Assembly: GCF_000591035.1 (NCBI RefSeq)
Contig: NC_022521.1
Coordinates: 248,001 to 312,000 of the forward strand
Length of the DNA stretch: 64,000 nt
Reading direction: 5' to 3'
DNA from: Aeropyrum camini SY1 = JCM 12091
GTDB lineage: Archaea; Thermoproteota; Thermoprotei_A; Sulfolobales; Acidilobaceae
This document shows, piece by piece, positions 43,569 through 51,373 of this stretch. The translations under genes were made by a program, and so were the position numbers. Within the stretch, counting starts at the first letter, position 1. Each line of letters starts with the position of its first letter. The notes below the pieces were generated by a model. That model saw only the letters and a program-made list of their open reading frames with translations. It searched no databases and was not told where the DNA came from.

Positions 43569-44083
43569 AGCTTGCCGTGGACATGGTGGTCGACAACATA
43601 GTGGAAGCACTTATACTCATGCTGCCAGCGATGATAGCCAACGCCACACCGGTAGTGGCCGGGGGCAGGATACCTATTGACATGGGCATTATACTCCCAG
43701 ACGGTAAGAGGCTCCTAGGGGATGGAAAAACGGTAGAGGGATTCCTAGCAGGATTCGCAGCGGGAAGCGCAGTGGGCCTAGCCAGCGCCCTCACTACCGG
43801 GAACACGCTACTGGCCCTCCACTCCCCCATCATAGCCATCGGCGCCCTCACCGGCGACATTGCTGGCTCCTTCGTGAAAAGGAGGCTCGGCATAGATAGG
43901 GGGGGGCCAGCCCCCCTGCTGGACCAGCTAGACTTCTACATCGGCGCCCTCACCGCCTCCATAGCCCTCGGCTACACATGGTCTCCTATAGTGGCTGTTG
44001 AGGCTGCTGTGGCCGTGCTGCTGCTACATATAGCCGCGAACGCCGCTGCATACCTCCTGGGGCTCAAGAAGGTGCCTTGGTAA
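43559..44083 (+). CDS. carS: CDP-archaeol synthase
   Basis: A 174-residue membrane enzyme that transfers CMP from CTP to unsaturated archaetidic acid in archaeal polar lipid synthesis. Family motifs are LILMLPAMIANATPVV, DGKRLLGDGKTVEGFLAG and GDIAGSFVKRRLGIDRG with LLDQLDFYIGA. About five hydrophobic segments are present. The start is GTG, overlapping the RecA-like gene. Confidence 0.92.
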   Translation: MALELAVDMVVDNIVEALILMLPAMIANATPVVAGGRIPIDMGIILPDGKRLLGDGKTVEGFLAGFAAGSAVGLASALTTGNTLLALHSPIIAIGALTGDIAGSFVKRRLGIDRGGPAPLLDQLDFYIGALTASIALGYTWSPIVAVEAAVAVLLLHIAANAAAYLLGLKKVPW

Positions 44084-44156
44084 CGCCCCCGAGGGAGACC
44101 CAGGCGGGGTAGAATCTAAAACCTATGTCCTAGTGTTCGGACGGCTAGCGGGTGCT

Positions 44157-44333
44157 CTAGGGGGGTATGAGGCCCAGCTTCTTCTGGAGCTCATACCTAT
44201 ACTTTATAAACCTATTGTCAGGCGAGAATCTCGGTGGATGGGGTACAGCTACAGGCCCTCCACAAACAGGGCAAGCGTCCCTACGTAGAGTATACCTACC
44301 GCACTTCCTACACTTCCTGAGTAGCCACTGCAA
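44157..44333 (-). CDS. nop10: Nop10 (H/ACA RNP component)
   Basis: A 58-residue protein of the H/ACA ribonucleoprotein for pseudouridylation, read on the minus strand. It starts at TTG (MQWLLRKCRKCGRYTLRR) and ends ELQKKLGLIPP. Cys pairs CRKC and CPVC form the zinc ribbon; PHPPRFSPDNRFIKYR is the Nop10 signature. It follows aIF2-alpha by 20 bases, the conserved archaeal arrangement. Confidence 0.93.
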   Translation of the reverse strand: MQWLLRKCRKCGRYTLRRDACPVCGGPVAVPHPPRFSPDNRFIKYRYELQKKLGLIPP

Positions 44334-44353
44334 CCCGCTTCCCCGCCAACCGC

Positions 44354-45187
44354 CTAGTCCTCCCTCTCGAAGGAGAACTCGACGCCCAGCTTAGAAGCCG
44401 TCTTCCTGGCGGCCTCCACCATCCTCTCCAGAGCCTTCTCGAGAGTCTTGTAGTTGTAACCCTGCAGCTCCACCCTGTACTTGGGGGCTCCTACAGCGTA
44501 TATCCTAGCAACAACCTTGGAGTCCTTGAAGCTCTCGATCTCCGACTTGGCCGCCTCGAGGACCTTCCTCACCCTCTCCACACCGTCCCCAGCCATGCTC
44601 CTGAGGGTGAGGTAGAAGGTTATCTTGACCGTCTTAACCCTCACATGGGTCTTCGCCGCCTCAAGCAGCGGTTCTATCCACTCCTCCGGAACACCAGCCT
44701 TCTCCAATGCCTCCCTACCCTGGAGGACCGCGGCCTCCAGACCCTTCATGGGGTCGCCATAAGTGTCCTCCAGCCTCCACAGGACCTCCCTGTAAGCCTC
44801 GTCAACGCTCTTCCCAAGCTTATCCGCAATAAGCTCGACAAGGGTCGCCGCCTTGAGGTACCTCTTGTAGAACATCATCTTCCTCTTCTTCTCACTATCC
44901 ATAACCCTCTTCAGGCTAACATCGACCTGACCCCTGTTCCTGTAAACCCTGATCACCTTGACTACAACCTTCTGGCGGGGCTTGAGGACGGCGTGTATGT
45001 TCCTCACAGCCCTGCTAGCTATCTCGCTCCAGGGCAGGAACGCCCTTACACCGCCGTACTCGTCTAGAATGAGGTAGGCCCCATAATCGTGGACCTCCTG
45101 AACAGTTCCGACCACAATCTCCCCAACGTCTGGGAGAGGCTTCCTGGGCTTTAGGAGCTTAACCTCAGCAGCACCGCCTTCGCTCAA
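44354..45187 (-). CDS. eif2a: Translation initiation factor aIF2 alpha
   Basis: A 277-residue subunit of the trimeric aIF2, which delivers initiator tRNA. The N-terminal S1 domain (residues ~18-85) has GEIVVGTVQEVHDYGAYLILDEYGGVRAFLPWSEIASR; a helical middle and a C-terminal ferredoxin-like domain follow (VKTVKITFYLTLRSMAGDGVERVRKVLE). TTG start after GGGGGTG. It sits between eS27 and Nop10. Confidence 0.96.
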   Translation of the reverse strand: MSEGGAAEVKLLKPRKPLPDVGEIVVGTVQEVHDYGAYLILDEYGGVRAFLPWSEIASRAVRNIHAVLKPRQKVVVKVIRVYRNRGQVDVSLKRVMDSEKKRKMMFYKRYLKAATLVELIADKLGKSVDEAYREVLWRLEDTYGDPMKGLEAAVLQGREALEKAGVPEEWIEPLLEAAKTHVRVKTVKITFYLTLRSMAGDGVERVRKVLEAAKSEIESFKDSKVVARIYAVGAPKYRVELQGYNYKTLEKALERMVEAARKTASKLGVEFSFERED

Positions 45188-45286
45188 GCCTGCCTAGCAC
45201 CCCCGGGAAGAGTATTCCGGGGGAGGAGTGATAAATAGGCGGGGGGGGCCAGGGCGCCTGAGGAGGGCTCCCGGAGGCTGGTGCGG

Positions 45287-45508
45287 CTAGCCGTATATCC
45301 TCTCTATCTTGCCTAGTATCTTAGCCTTACCGCCCGTCGGCTCCACGAGGACCTCGCCGCAGTTGAGGCAGCGGGCTCTGAAGGTGGAGTGGCTGAAGAC
45401 CACCTGCCTGTTGCCACACTTAGGACAGGTGACGAGGAGGAACCTGCTCCGAGGCCTGGGTATGAGAACCCTCCTCCTCTTTATAGGTAGGGGTGGTGCA
45501 AACGCCAT
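45287..45508 (-). CDS. rps27e: Ribosomal protein eS27 (S27e)
   Basis: A 73-residue zinc-ribbon protein of the small subunit: [43 protein letters not shown]. The two CPKC/CLNC pairs and the VFSHST segment are diagnostic. It follows eL42 by 13 bases and precedes aIF2-alpha, a conserved archaeal order. Confidence 0.97.
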   Translation of the reverse strand: MAFAPPLPIKRRRVLIPRPRSRFLLVTCPKCGNRQVVFSHSTFRARCLNCGEVLVEPTGGKAKILGKIERIYG

Positions 45509-45521
45509 CCCGTGACACCCC

Positions 45522-45809
45522 CTATCTGACTACATCAACGAGTTCGAGCCTCTTCAGCCTTATTCCCAGGAAAGGCCTCTTCCTCCCGCAGACTGTGCAT
45601 GTTATAACCAGGACCTGCTTCTTAGTCACCTTCGCGAACCTTTTCTGCTCCGGCCTCCTCTGGCTGCCGTAACCCTCCTGCTTCCTCCTGTACCTCCTCT
45701 CGCCCAGGGCCATGGCCCTTCTCTTGCCAGCCCTGTACTGGGCTACCCTGTGCTCGGTATGCGTGTTACACCTGGGGCAGTACGTCCTTATCCTCTTTGG
45801 GAACTTCAA
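45522..45809 (-). CDS. rpl44e: Ribosomal protein eL42 (L44e)
   Basis: A 95-residue large-subunit E-site protein. The N-terminal [19 protein letters not shown] and the later [21 protein letters not shown] form the zinc-binding fold. It contains the conserved [19 protein letters not shown] loop. It lies between the GINS gene and eS27. Confidence 0.97.
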   Translation of the reverse strand: MKFPKRIRTYCPRCNTHTEHRVAQYRAGKRRAMALGERRYRRKQEGYGSQRRPEQKRFAKVTKKQVLVITCTVCGRKRPFLGIRLKRLELVDVVR

Positions 45810-45837
45810 TCCAGCTCCACACCCCTCTCTGGTAGTC

Positions 45838-46326
45838 TCAGGGGTTAGAGGGTTTTAAGCGTAGGGTTTTAGCGTTGCTCTCCACGAGGCTAGCCAGCCC
45901 AGCAACATATAGCCTAGCCGCCAGCCCGGGGCTAGCCGCTGTCACCTCCCCCTTGAGAAGCCTCACGCCACCCTCCATTATAGTAGCCTCAGACCTGACC
46001 AGAACCTCCTCGCCGTGGAGGGGGAGGAGGCCTGAGATGTAGGAGGCGTAGAACTCCACGAGGCTCCCGAGCACCTCTAGAACAGGCTTGTCAACACCCT
46101 TATAGCCGGAGTCGCCGTAGAGGTCCACCAGCCTCTTCAGCGCTATCCCGCGGGATAGCCTTAGGAGCCTCTCGAGGTAGGCGCTGCAGTAGTCCCTGCT
46201 GGCTGAGCAGTAGTTGGCCAGCGCCTCCCTCGCCTCCCGGAGGGACTCGCTGCCGAGAACCTCGTGGGAGCCGGAGACGGCCTTATAAGGGCCCCCGGCC
46301 GGAACCCGCTCTGACAACAATCTCAC
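45838..46326 (-). CDS. Probable GINS replication protein (Gins15/51 type)
   Basis: A 162-residue helical protein immediately after and overlapping priS by 44 bases. I do not see a strong signature, but in Sulfolobus the Gins15 gene is next to priS, and size and helix content fit: an N-terminal helical region with [43 protein letters not shown], then a small C-terminal beta-rich domain with [26 protein letters not shown] associates with MCM and primase at the fork. The assignment is mainly by synteny. Confidence 0.6.
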   Translation of the reverse strand: MRLLSERVPAGGPYKAVSGSHEVLGSESLREAREALANYCSASRDYCSAYLERLLRLSRGIALKRLVDLYGDSGYKGVDKPVLEVLGSLVEFYASYISGLLPLHGEEVLVRSEATIMEGGVRLLKGEVTAASPGLAARLYVAGLASLVESNAKTLRLKPSNP

Positions 46327-47344
46327 CCCCCACTATGGCACCATACCCCCTCAGTTGCAGCAGCACCGCTATATGGGCCGGCATGCTGTAGACTCTCCTG
46401 GGCTCCAGAGACACGGTGCTACCCATTATCCTCGCCTCCTCAAGCCTACCCTCAGACCTGAACTCGACCTCCCCCCTGAAGGGCGAGAGCCAGTCTCCGG
46501 GGTGGAAGCCCTCCAGCCCAAGTCTAGCTACGAAAAGGCCTGCCTTTCCGTTTAGGCTCCCCACTATCCTCGCAAGCCTCGAGATATCCTGAGTAACCTT
46601 CACGTCGATAGCAATCCTGACGTCATCTAGAATCTCCTCCGCGGCATCGACAATTTCAGAGGGGTCCAGCCCCCTCTCGATAGCGGCCCTGGCTATCCAC
46701 CCCCTCAGCCCGGGGTCATCGGGCGATGGGGGAGCCGGCTTTACGCCCCTCCTGCCGGGCCGCGGTATTACAAGCTCTAGCTTAAGGCCCTCCAGCGTGA
46801 AGTATCTCGCAACCTCCCTCCTCTCCCCCCTACCCAGGGCTCTGCACCACTCGCAGTCCGCAAGAACGTGGAAGCCCCTGTTTCCGGTGAAGTAGAGGGT
46901 GGAGGCTACCCCGAAATCCCTGTAGAGTATCTCCACCAGCCTTGAAGCCTGCCTGTAGCCTTTGTGGAGGCATTCGTCCCCTATACCCTCGCCACACCCC
47001 TCAAGGATGTCAACGTCTATGTCGAACATAAGCTCGCTGCCGAGCCACCCCTTCTCCTCCATACTCCTCGCTGTCGGGAGGCTGTACCTAGCTACAGAGT
47101 AGTAGGCGTTCTTCGGGGCCTCCCTGGCCATGTAGGAGAGGAGCTCCCCCACACTATCGAAGCCCAGGTGGCGGACGTAAGCGTCGCCCTCGAAAAGCTG
47201 GAAGGCGAACTCCCTGTAGGCTATATCCCTAGGCTCCTCCAGCGGAGGCTCGAGCGAGTAGTAGGCTCTGAACAGCCTCCTAGGCTCGACGCCCCCCCGG
47301 GCCTCTACCACGACCTCCCTCCTACTCGATCTTCGGGGATACAT
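46283..47344 (-). CDS. priS: DNA primase catalytic small subunit
   Basis: A 353-residue archaeal/eukaryotic-type primase subunit. The catalytic Asp motif is MFDIDVD (about residues 105-111), followed by STLYFTGNRGFHVLADCEWC (SGxRGxH-like) and KVTQDISRLARIVGSLNGKAGL, which contains the third catalytic region and the GSLNGK motif. It synthesises RNA primers with PriL. Overlaps PCNA by 23 bases and GINS by 44, so translation is coupled. Confidence 0.95.
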   Translation of the reverse strand: MYPRRSSRREVVVEARGGVEPRRLFRAYYSLEPPLEEPRDIAYREFAFQLFEGDAYVRHLGFDSVGELLSYMAREAPKNAYYSVARYSLPTARSMEEKGWLGSELMFDIDVDILEGCGEGIGDECLHKGYRQASRLVEILYRDFGVASTLYFTGNRGFHVLADCEWCRALGRGERREVARYFTLEGLKLELVIPRPGRRGVKPAPPSPDDPGLRGWIARAAIERGLDPSEIVDAAEEILDDVRIAIDVKVTQDISRLARIVGSLNGKAGLFVARLGLEGFHPGDWLSPFRGEVEFRSEGRLEEARIMGSTVSLEPRRVYSMPAHIAVLLQLRGYGAIVGGEIVVRAGSGRGPL

Positions 47345-48071
47345 AGAACGTCAGCCTACCCCCGCCAAGATACTCCATGTCAACCCTTACCGGAGCGTCC
47401 TCGGAAAAGCTCACCACCACGGCGTCGGCAGCCTGTGCAGCGCTCAGCATCTCGCTGAAATACTCTATGCTATAACTCGCCTTATCCTGGGACTCAGCCT
47501 CATAGTCAAGGAGCGAGCCGCGGGAGGGGGAGAGTTCTATCTCCACAGCAGCCATCTCACTCCTACCCACTAGGAGCAGTGCCTCCTCGAGAGACCTCAG
47601 CGTGAGGGTCTCGCTGTGAGGCTCTAAATCCCTTATCGCCTCCCTGAATGTCGAGCCGAGCATTCTAGCCCTGACTGTGAACGAGACCTTTGGCTCCGGG
47701 AGCTTCTCGTACGTCATGACGACTTGGGGTATCCTGAACGTCCTCTCACCCCTGCTCTTGAGCTTAACAGCCAGCCTGCTGCCCTCAACCTCGAGAACCA
47801 GCTCGTCCTCCTTCCTGGCCCTCCTCAGCACCTTGGAGAGTAGATCGAAGGACACGCCAAACTCTATGGAGTCGCCGCCTATCTCGTACTCGATGAAAGC
47901 CGTGCTAGGGTAGAAGAGGTCGACCATGGCGACGTGGCTTGTGTCTAGAGCCCTTAGGGAGAGGCCCTCGCTAGTCGCGACGAATACCCCCTCCTCAATA
48001 ATCTTCTCTATAGAAGCCACCATGTACCTCCACGTCCTGGCGTCGCTGAAGTAGAACCTAGCGTCGGCCAA
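47322..48071 (-). CDS. pcn: PCNA sliding clamp
   Basis: A 249-residue sliding clamp monomer with two clamp domains. The N-terminal domain has SIEKIIEEGVFVATSEGLSLRALDTSHVAMVDLFYPSTAFIEYE and the central loop GDSIEFGVSFDLLSKVLRRA; the second domain ends with RVDMEYLGGGRLTFYVSPKIE. Crenarchaea usually have three PCNA paralogues forming heterotrimers; which one this is cannot be told. It is transcribed with priS and gins. Confidence 0.95.
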   Translation of the reverse strand: MADARFYFSDARTWRYMVASIEKIIEEGVFVATSEGLSLRALDTSHVAMVDLFYPSTAFIEYEIGGDSIEFGVSFDLLSKVLRRARKEDELVLEVEGSRLAVKLKSRGERTFRIPQVVMTYEKLPEPKVSFTVRARMLGSTFREAIRDLEPHSETLTLRSLEEALLLVGRSEMAAVEIELSPSRGSLLDYEAESQDKASYSIEYFSEMLSAAQAADAVVVSFSEDAPVRVDMEYLGGGRLTFYVSPKIE

Positions 48072-48151
48072 ACAACCGCCACCCCATAGAGCTAAAGCTG
48101 GTGCCGCGGATTATAAGGGGGAGGACGTGAGGCAAACCCTATAAGCCGGCT

Positions 48152-48358
48152 TCAAGCTTCCACCCTCCCATAACCACCACGGCGCCCCCTCCGGCACTCT
48201 TCCCTCAGCGCCCGGGCGCTGTTATAGGCTCCCAGGGCTAGCTTGAGGGCCCCCTCTACCAGGGCTCTCGACGACACTGTCGGCGGGGTTCTGTCGAGGG
48301 CTTCAGCGAGGTCCTCGACAATCCTGTAGAGCGCCCTCTCCACTATCTCCTCGTGCAT
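48152..48358 (-). CDS. Small helical protein, unknown
   Basis: About 68 residues: HEEIVERALYRIVEDLAEALDR, then ALVEGALKLALGAYNSARALREECRRGRRGGYG. The ATG at 48358 lies just after the TFS stop at 48373; an upstream in-frame start at 48412 would overlap TFS by 40 bases. Two amphipathic helices and a basic tail are visible. The family is not recognised; a location between TFS and PCNA suggests an information-processing role. Confidence 0.5.
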   Translation of the reverse strand: MHEEIVERALYRIVEDLAEALDRTPPTVSSRALVEGALKLALGAYNSARALREECRRGRRGGYGRVEA

Positions 48359-48372
48359 ACATTTGGCTCCAT

Positions 48373-48735
48373 CTACGCGTACTCCCTCCAAGTATACCTG
48401 CACCTCTTGCACCGGTAGAACCTGGTCATGGGCTCGTCGGCGCTCCTAGTCTGCATCATCCAGAAGTACACCTCGTCGTGGCCGCACTTGGGGCAGCTCA
48501 CACTCCCCTTCAGAACCTGAGCCCCCATAGGAGTCTCGTCATCTATAACCACAATCTTATCCCTCGGCCCCTTCTCGACTGTCACCCGCATCCTATAAGC
48601 CTGCTGGTCCTCGCTCGAGCCTTCCTCGCTGTAGCCGCACGATTTGCACACTAGTAGATATCTAGCCCCCTCTCTCCTGGGATACATGATGGAGCCGCAT
48701 CTGGGACAGAATCTTATCCTCCCTGACAACCCCAC
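48373..48735 (-). CDS. tfs: Transcription factor S (TFS/RPB9-like)
   Basis: A 120-residue zinc protein that stimulates RNA cleavage in backtracked archaeal RNA polymerase. The N-terminal zinc ribbon is FCPRCGSIMYPRREGARYLLVCKSCGYSE; the C-terminal TFIIS-like ribbon is SCPKCGHDEVYFWMMQTRSADEPMTRFYRCKRCRYTWRE, with the catalytic Asp-Glu pair in RSADEP. Both Zn sites look intact. Confidence 0.95.
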   Translation of the reverse strand: MGLSGRIRFCPRCGSIMYPRREGARYLLVCKSCGYSEEGSSEDQQAYRMRVTVEKGPRDKIVVIDDETPMGAQVLKGSVSCPKCGHDEVYFWMMQTRSADEPMTRFYRCKRCRYTWREYA

Positions 48736-48773
48736 TTGGCACCCCCACTAGCTTGATCCCAGTATTATGGGCT

Positions 48774-49094
48774 CTAGCGGTGATAAAAGGGGCCTCCCGC
48801 CCCGCCGAGCCCCTCCAGGATCTCAAGCATCCCCGCAGCTATAGCGGCGGCAAGCCTGCTGTAGGCCTCCCAAGCCCCCTGCCCCCTGGAGGGGGGGCTT
48901 GGGAGGCCGCAGCTGCAGCTGCCGCAGCCGTATCTAAGCTCGCCCATATACCCCCTATCCCAGGCCCTCTGGCAGAGGCTGCTGCATCCGCTGAGGCTCG
49001 AGACGGCGCCGTCTACCCCACGCCCCCTTACTATGTAGGCGAAGCACGCTTCCCGGGCGCATGCTGAGGCGAGTACCCTCGCCTCAGGCTTCAA
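48774..49094 (-). CDS. Cys-rich protein, unknown, containing a long inverted repeat
   Basis: A 106-residue protein with Cys pairs CAREAC, CSSLC and CGSCSC, suggesting a metal or Fe-S site. Its TTG start overlaps the rpoL stop (TTGA), the kind of coupling expected of real genes. The central codons are a perfect 16-bp inverted repeat (48864-48908), so the DNA constrains the protein sequence there (GLPSPPSRGQGAWEAY). The C-terminal third is an amphipathic helix. The family is not recognised. Confidence 0.6.
   Translation of the reverse strand: MKPEARVLASACAREACFAYIVRGRGVDGAVSSLSGCSSLCQRAWDRGYMGELRYGCGSCSCGLPSPPSRGQGAWEAYSRLAAAIAAGMLEILEGLGGAGGPFYHR
48864..48908. repeat. Perfect 16-bp inverted repeat
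   Basis: GGCCTCCCAAGCCCCC (48864-48879) and its exact complement (48893-48908) flank a 13-base spacer. It lies inside the Cys-rich gene between rpoL and tfs. In RNA it would form a very stable hairpin that could slow polymerase or act as a processing site. Confidence 0.85.
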
Positions 49095-49399
49095 CCCCGG
49101 CCTCCTCCCGACTCGAGAGCCTCTAGATAGCGTTTCCTGAAGTCCTCTATAGTCTCAAGGAGGTATTCCGAGGCCTTTCGTAGAACCTCCTTTATATCCA
49201 CGTCGTCATCGTACTTAACGTAAACCTGTATTATATCCTCCATGGGGTGGACTGTCTCGTAGTAGGCGAGCTCGGGGTTCGACACCTTCTTTATAGCCTC
49301 TACCAGAAGTGTGCCGAGGGTATGGTCCTCTCCGTAAACCTGTATCACGTACGAGCCGCGGGACTCCCTGATAATCCTTACACGCTCCAAACGCAGCAC
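49091..49399 (-). CDS. rpoL: RNA polymerase subunit Rpo11 (L)
   Basis: A 102-residue archaeal RNA polymerase subunit homologous to eukaryotic Rpb11 and the bacterial alpha N-terminal domain. The fold is shown by GEDHTLGTLLVEAIKKVSNPELAYYETVHPMEDIIQVYVKYDDD, where DHTLGxLL and the HP motif are conserved. It dimerises with Rpo3. The start follows the upstream unknown gene by three bases. Confidence 0.95.
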   Translation of the reverse strand: MLRLERVRIIRESRGSYVIQVYGEDHTLGTLLVEAIKKVSNPELAYYETVHPMEDIIQVYVKYDDDVDIKEVLRKASEYLLETIEDFRKRYLEALESGGGRG

Positions 49400-49402
49400 C
49401 CC

Positions 49403-50044
49403 CTACCTCTCCTGGAGAGCCTTGAGAAGGTTTTTAAGAGACTCCCTCCAGCTCCCCCTGACCAGCAGCCTCCCCTTCTCATCCTCCTCCAGAAGCCCCG
49501 CCTCAACAGCCGCCCTAACCGCGTCGTCGAGGGTGGAGCCGGCGAGTATAGAGGCAGCCACCACCAGCTTCCTGCTAGACGTTGCCAGCGGCTGGGCGGC
49601 CACCTCCCTAAGCCTCTCACCCACCTCCCTTGCAACCTCCAGTACGAGACCCCATGGGGCGTCTGTCGCCAGCACCCCCTCACCACCCCTAGCCTCAGCA
49701 CGGTAACCCATGGCAGAGAGCACTGTGGAGAGGAGGTCGGGCGGCACCGCCAGGCCTGCTTCCCTCGACACCCTGCGGAGGCTATAGGCCACTAGACCCC
49801 CGCTACTCGCCCCCCGACGGTACTCCCTAAGCAGTGTCTTCAGCCTTACTATAGACTCCCTTATGCTAGACTCTCCGCCCACCATCTCTATGAGCAGCTT
49901 ATCCCCCTCCCTCCTCCACGACGAGTAGTCGACCTTTATCGCCCTGGAGAGCCGCTCCAGAAACCTCTCGTAATCGTCTATATCAAGCAGCCTCAGGTTG
50001 ACGGCCACAACCCTCCTGCGGCGGCCTCTCAACGGCAGCAACAC
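49403..50044 (-). CDS. Hypothetical protein (crenarchaeal-type, DUF2067-like)
   Basis: A 213-residue soluble protein between Csl4 and Rpo11. It is rich in charged helices: DIDDYERFLERLSRAIKVDYSSWRREGDKLLIEMVGGESS and RKLVVAASILAGSTLDDAVRAAVEAGLLEEDEKG, the latter resembling a small DNA/protein-binding helical domain. I think it matches a crenarchaeal family of unknown function, but I cannot name it confidently. Conservation of the exosome-polymerase context suggests an RNA-related role. Confidence 0.6.
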   Translation of the reverse strand: MLLPLRGRRRRVVAVNLRLLDIDDYERFLERLSRAIKVDYSSWRREGDKLLIEMVGGESSIRESIVRLKTLLREYRRGASSGGLVAYSLRRVSREAGLAVPPDLLSTVLSAMGYRAEARGGEGVLATDAPWGLVLEVAREVGERLREVAAQPLATSSRKLVVAASILAGSTLDDAVRAAVEAGLLEEDEKGRLLVRGSWRESLKNLLKALQER

Positions 50045-50073
50045 CCCGCCGATGCCCCTTGGGGTATGGCCCT

Positions 50074-50721
50074 TTACCTCCTGTATACAACAAGGTTTCT
50101 GACGAGCCTTATTCTCAGGAGCCTGCTCCTAGCGTGTATAGAAACCTTCCTCTTCTCGACGTTCCCGCATCTGGGGCATTTCATACTCCTTTCGCTCTGG
50201 AACTCCATGACGGCGCCGCAGCGGCTGCACATAGCGTATACCACGCCGTACTTCGGCTCAACAGTGCTGAGTGTGAAGGGGGGTGTGCGCGACACTATCT
50301 TGGCCAGTATCCAGTCGCTCACGCGGTAGTAGTCCTCAATATTCTTGATATACTCGTCCGCTATCTGCGATATGGGGATGGCTGCCGAGTAGGGGGATGG
50401 GAGCTCGTAGAGCCACGAGGGCTTGGGGGAGAGGCGTACGACGCCGTAGACCTCGGCCACCACCAGGTCCCCCCTGACGCCCGTCACCAGAGCCGCCACC
50501 TCTGAACCGAGGCCAGGGGTCTGGGGTTTCTTATGGGGTTTGACGTAGGCCACCCTCCTGGACATGTCAAGGTATGCGACCCCGGGGGCGGCGGCCCTTA
50601 TAAGGCCCCTCTCCCCGTCGACGTAGACCCCCTCGCCCGGCAGGAACTCCTCGATCGTCGCCAGCACATCGCCAGGCATAACCCTGCCCTTCTCAACCAA
50701 CCCTGCTGAAGAGTATGACAT
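50074..50721 (-). CDS. csl4: Exosome RNA-binding subunit Csl4
   Basis: A 215-residue cap subunit of the archaeal exosome. It has an N-terminal domain (VMPGDVLATIEEFLPGEGVYVDGERGLIRA), an S1 domain at ~65-150 (GSEVAALVTGVRGDLVVAEVYGV ... DWILAKIVSRTPP) and a C-terminal zinc ribbon CSRCGAVMEFQSERSMKCPRCGN. Csl4 recruits substrates to the degradation complex. Overlaps the upstream methyltransferase by 29 bases. Confidence 0.94.
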   Translation of the reverse strand: MSYSSAGLVEKGRVMPGDVLATIEEFLPGEGVYVDGERGLIRAAAPGVAYLDMSRRVAYVKPHKKPQTPGLGSEVAALVTGVRGDLVVAEVYGVVRLSPKPSWLYELPSPYSAAIPISQIADEYIKNIEDYYRVSDWILAKIVSRTPPFTLSTVEPKYGVVYAMCSRCGAVMEFQSERSMKCPRCGNVEKRKVSIHARSRLLRIRLVRNLVVYRR

Positions 50722-51352
50722 CCACGGACACCCTTCTAACCCTGCTTCTATGTCCAGGCATGCTGGCCGGTATGGGGAATTGCTCTTTTGAGATTAATAA
50801 AGTGGAGTAGCCGAGCCTCGCAGCCCTCAACCCGTGGTACCTAAGGTTTCCCGACTTCACTATGGCGTAGACGGCCTTCGGCTTCAGGAGGAGGGCGTGC
50901 TCGAGGACCTCCCAGTCTGCACCCCTCCTCCACACCCCGAACGGCGGGTTAGTGACTACGATGTCAACGCACCCCACGCACAGCGGGCCCCCGCGGCGGG
51001 ACACTCTGGAGGCGACGAAGAACAGCCTCCCCCCGAGTCCAAGCCTCTCCGCCGCCTCGAGACAGAGGCGGCCCAGCCTCTCGTCGGCCTCCACAGCGGC
51101 GACGGAGAAGGCGCCGTATAGTAGGAGGGCTAGGCCAAGCCTGCAGGTGCCAGCGGCGAGGTCCGCAGCCCTAGCACCTTCTAAGAGGCCCCGTAGAAGG
51201 GCATCTACAGCTATCCTAACCGCGATGTCAGCCGGCGTGGTATACTGCTCCAGCTCCCTGCGGGGGCTGGGGATGGGGGTTACTGCCGTCTCCAGGGCTA
51301 CCTTAGCCCTGCCAACGGGGGGATACCCGCCGGCCTCCGCCCCGGTGTTCAC
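50693..51352 (-). CDS. N6-adenine-type RNA/DNA methyltransferase (METTL5-like)
   Basis: A 219-residue class I methyltransferase with the NPPFG catalytic motif in VTNPPFGVWRRGADW (residues ~133-147), typical of adenine N6 methylation. The SAM-binding core is AADLAAGTCRLGLALLLYGA, and an earlier EQYTTPADIAVRIAVDAL is the usual N-terminal helix. METTL5-like proteins methylate adenosine in small-subunit rRNA, fitting a position next to exosome and ribosome genes. A later start than 51352 is possible. Confidence 0.82.
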   Translation of the reverse strand: MNTGAEAGGYPPVGRAKVALETAVTPIPSPRRELEQYTTPADIAVRIAVDALLRGLLEGARAADLAAGTCRLGLALLLYGAFSVAAVEADERLGRLCLEAAERLGLGGRLFFVASRVSRRGGPLCVGCVDIVVTNPPFGVWRRGADWEVLEHALLLKPKAVYAIVKSGNLRYHGLRAARLGYSTLLISKEQFPIPASMPGHRSRVRRVSVDVILFSRVG

Positions 51353-51373
51353 AGCCAGAGGCCCCCGGCGGGT

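Noticed and set aside
48753-49067. Plus-strand frame opposite the Cys-rich gene
   Set aside because: The minus-strand gene couples to rpoL and has a Cys pattern; the plus-strand frame has poly-Ala and no start signal.
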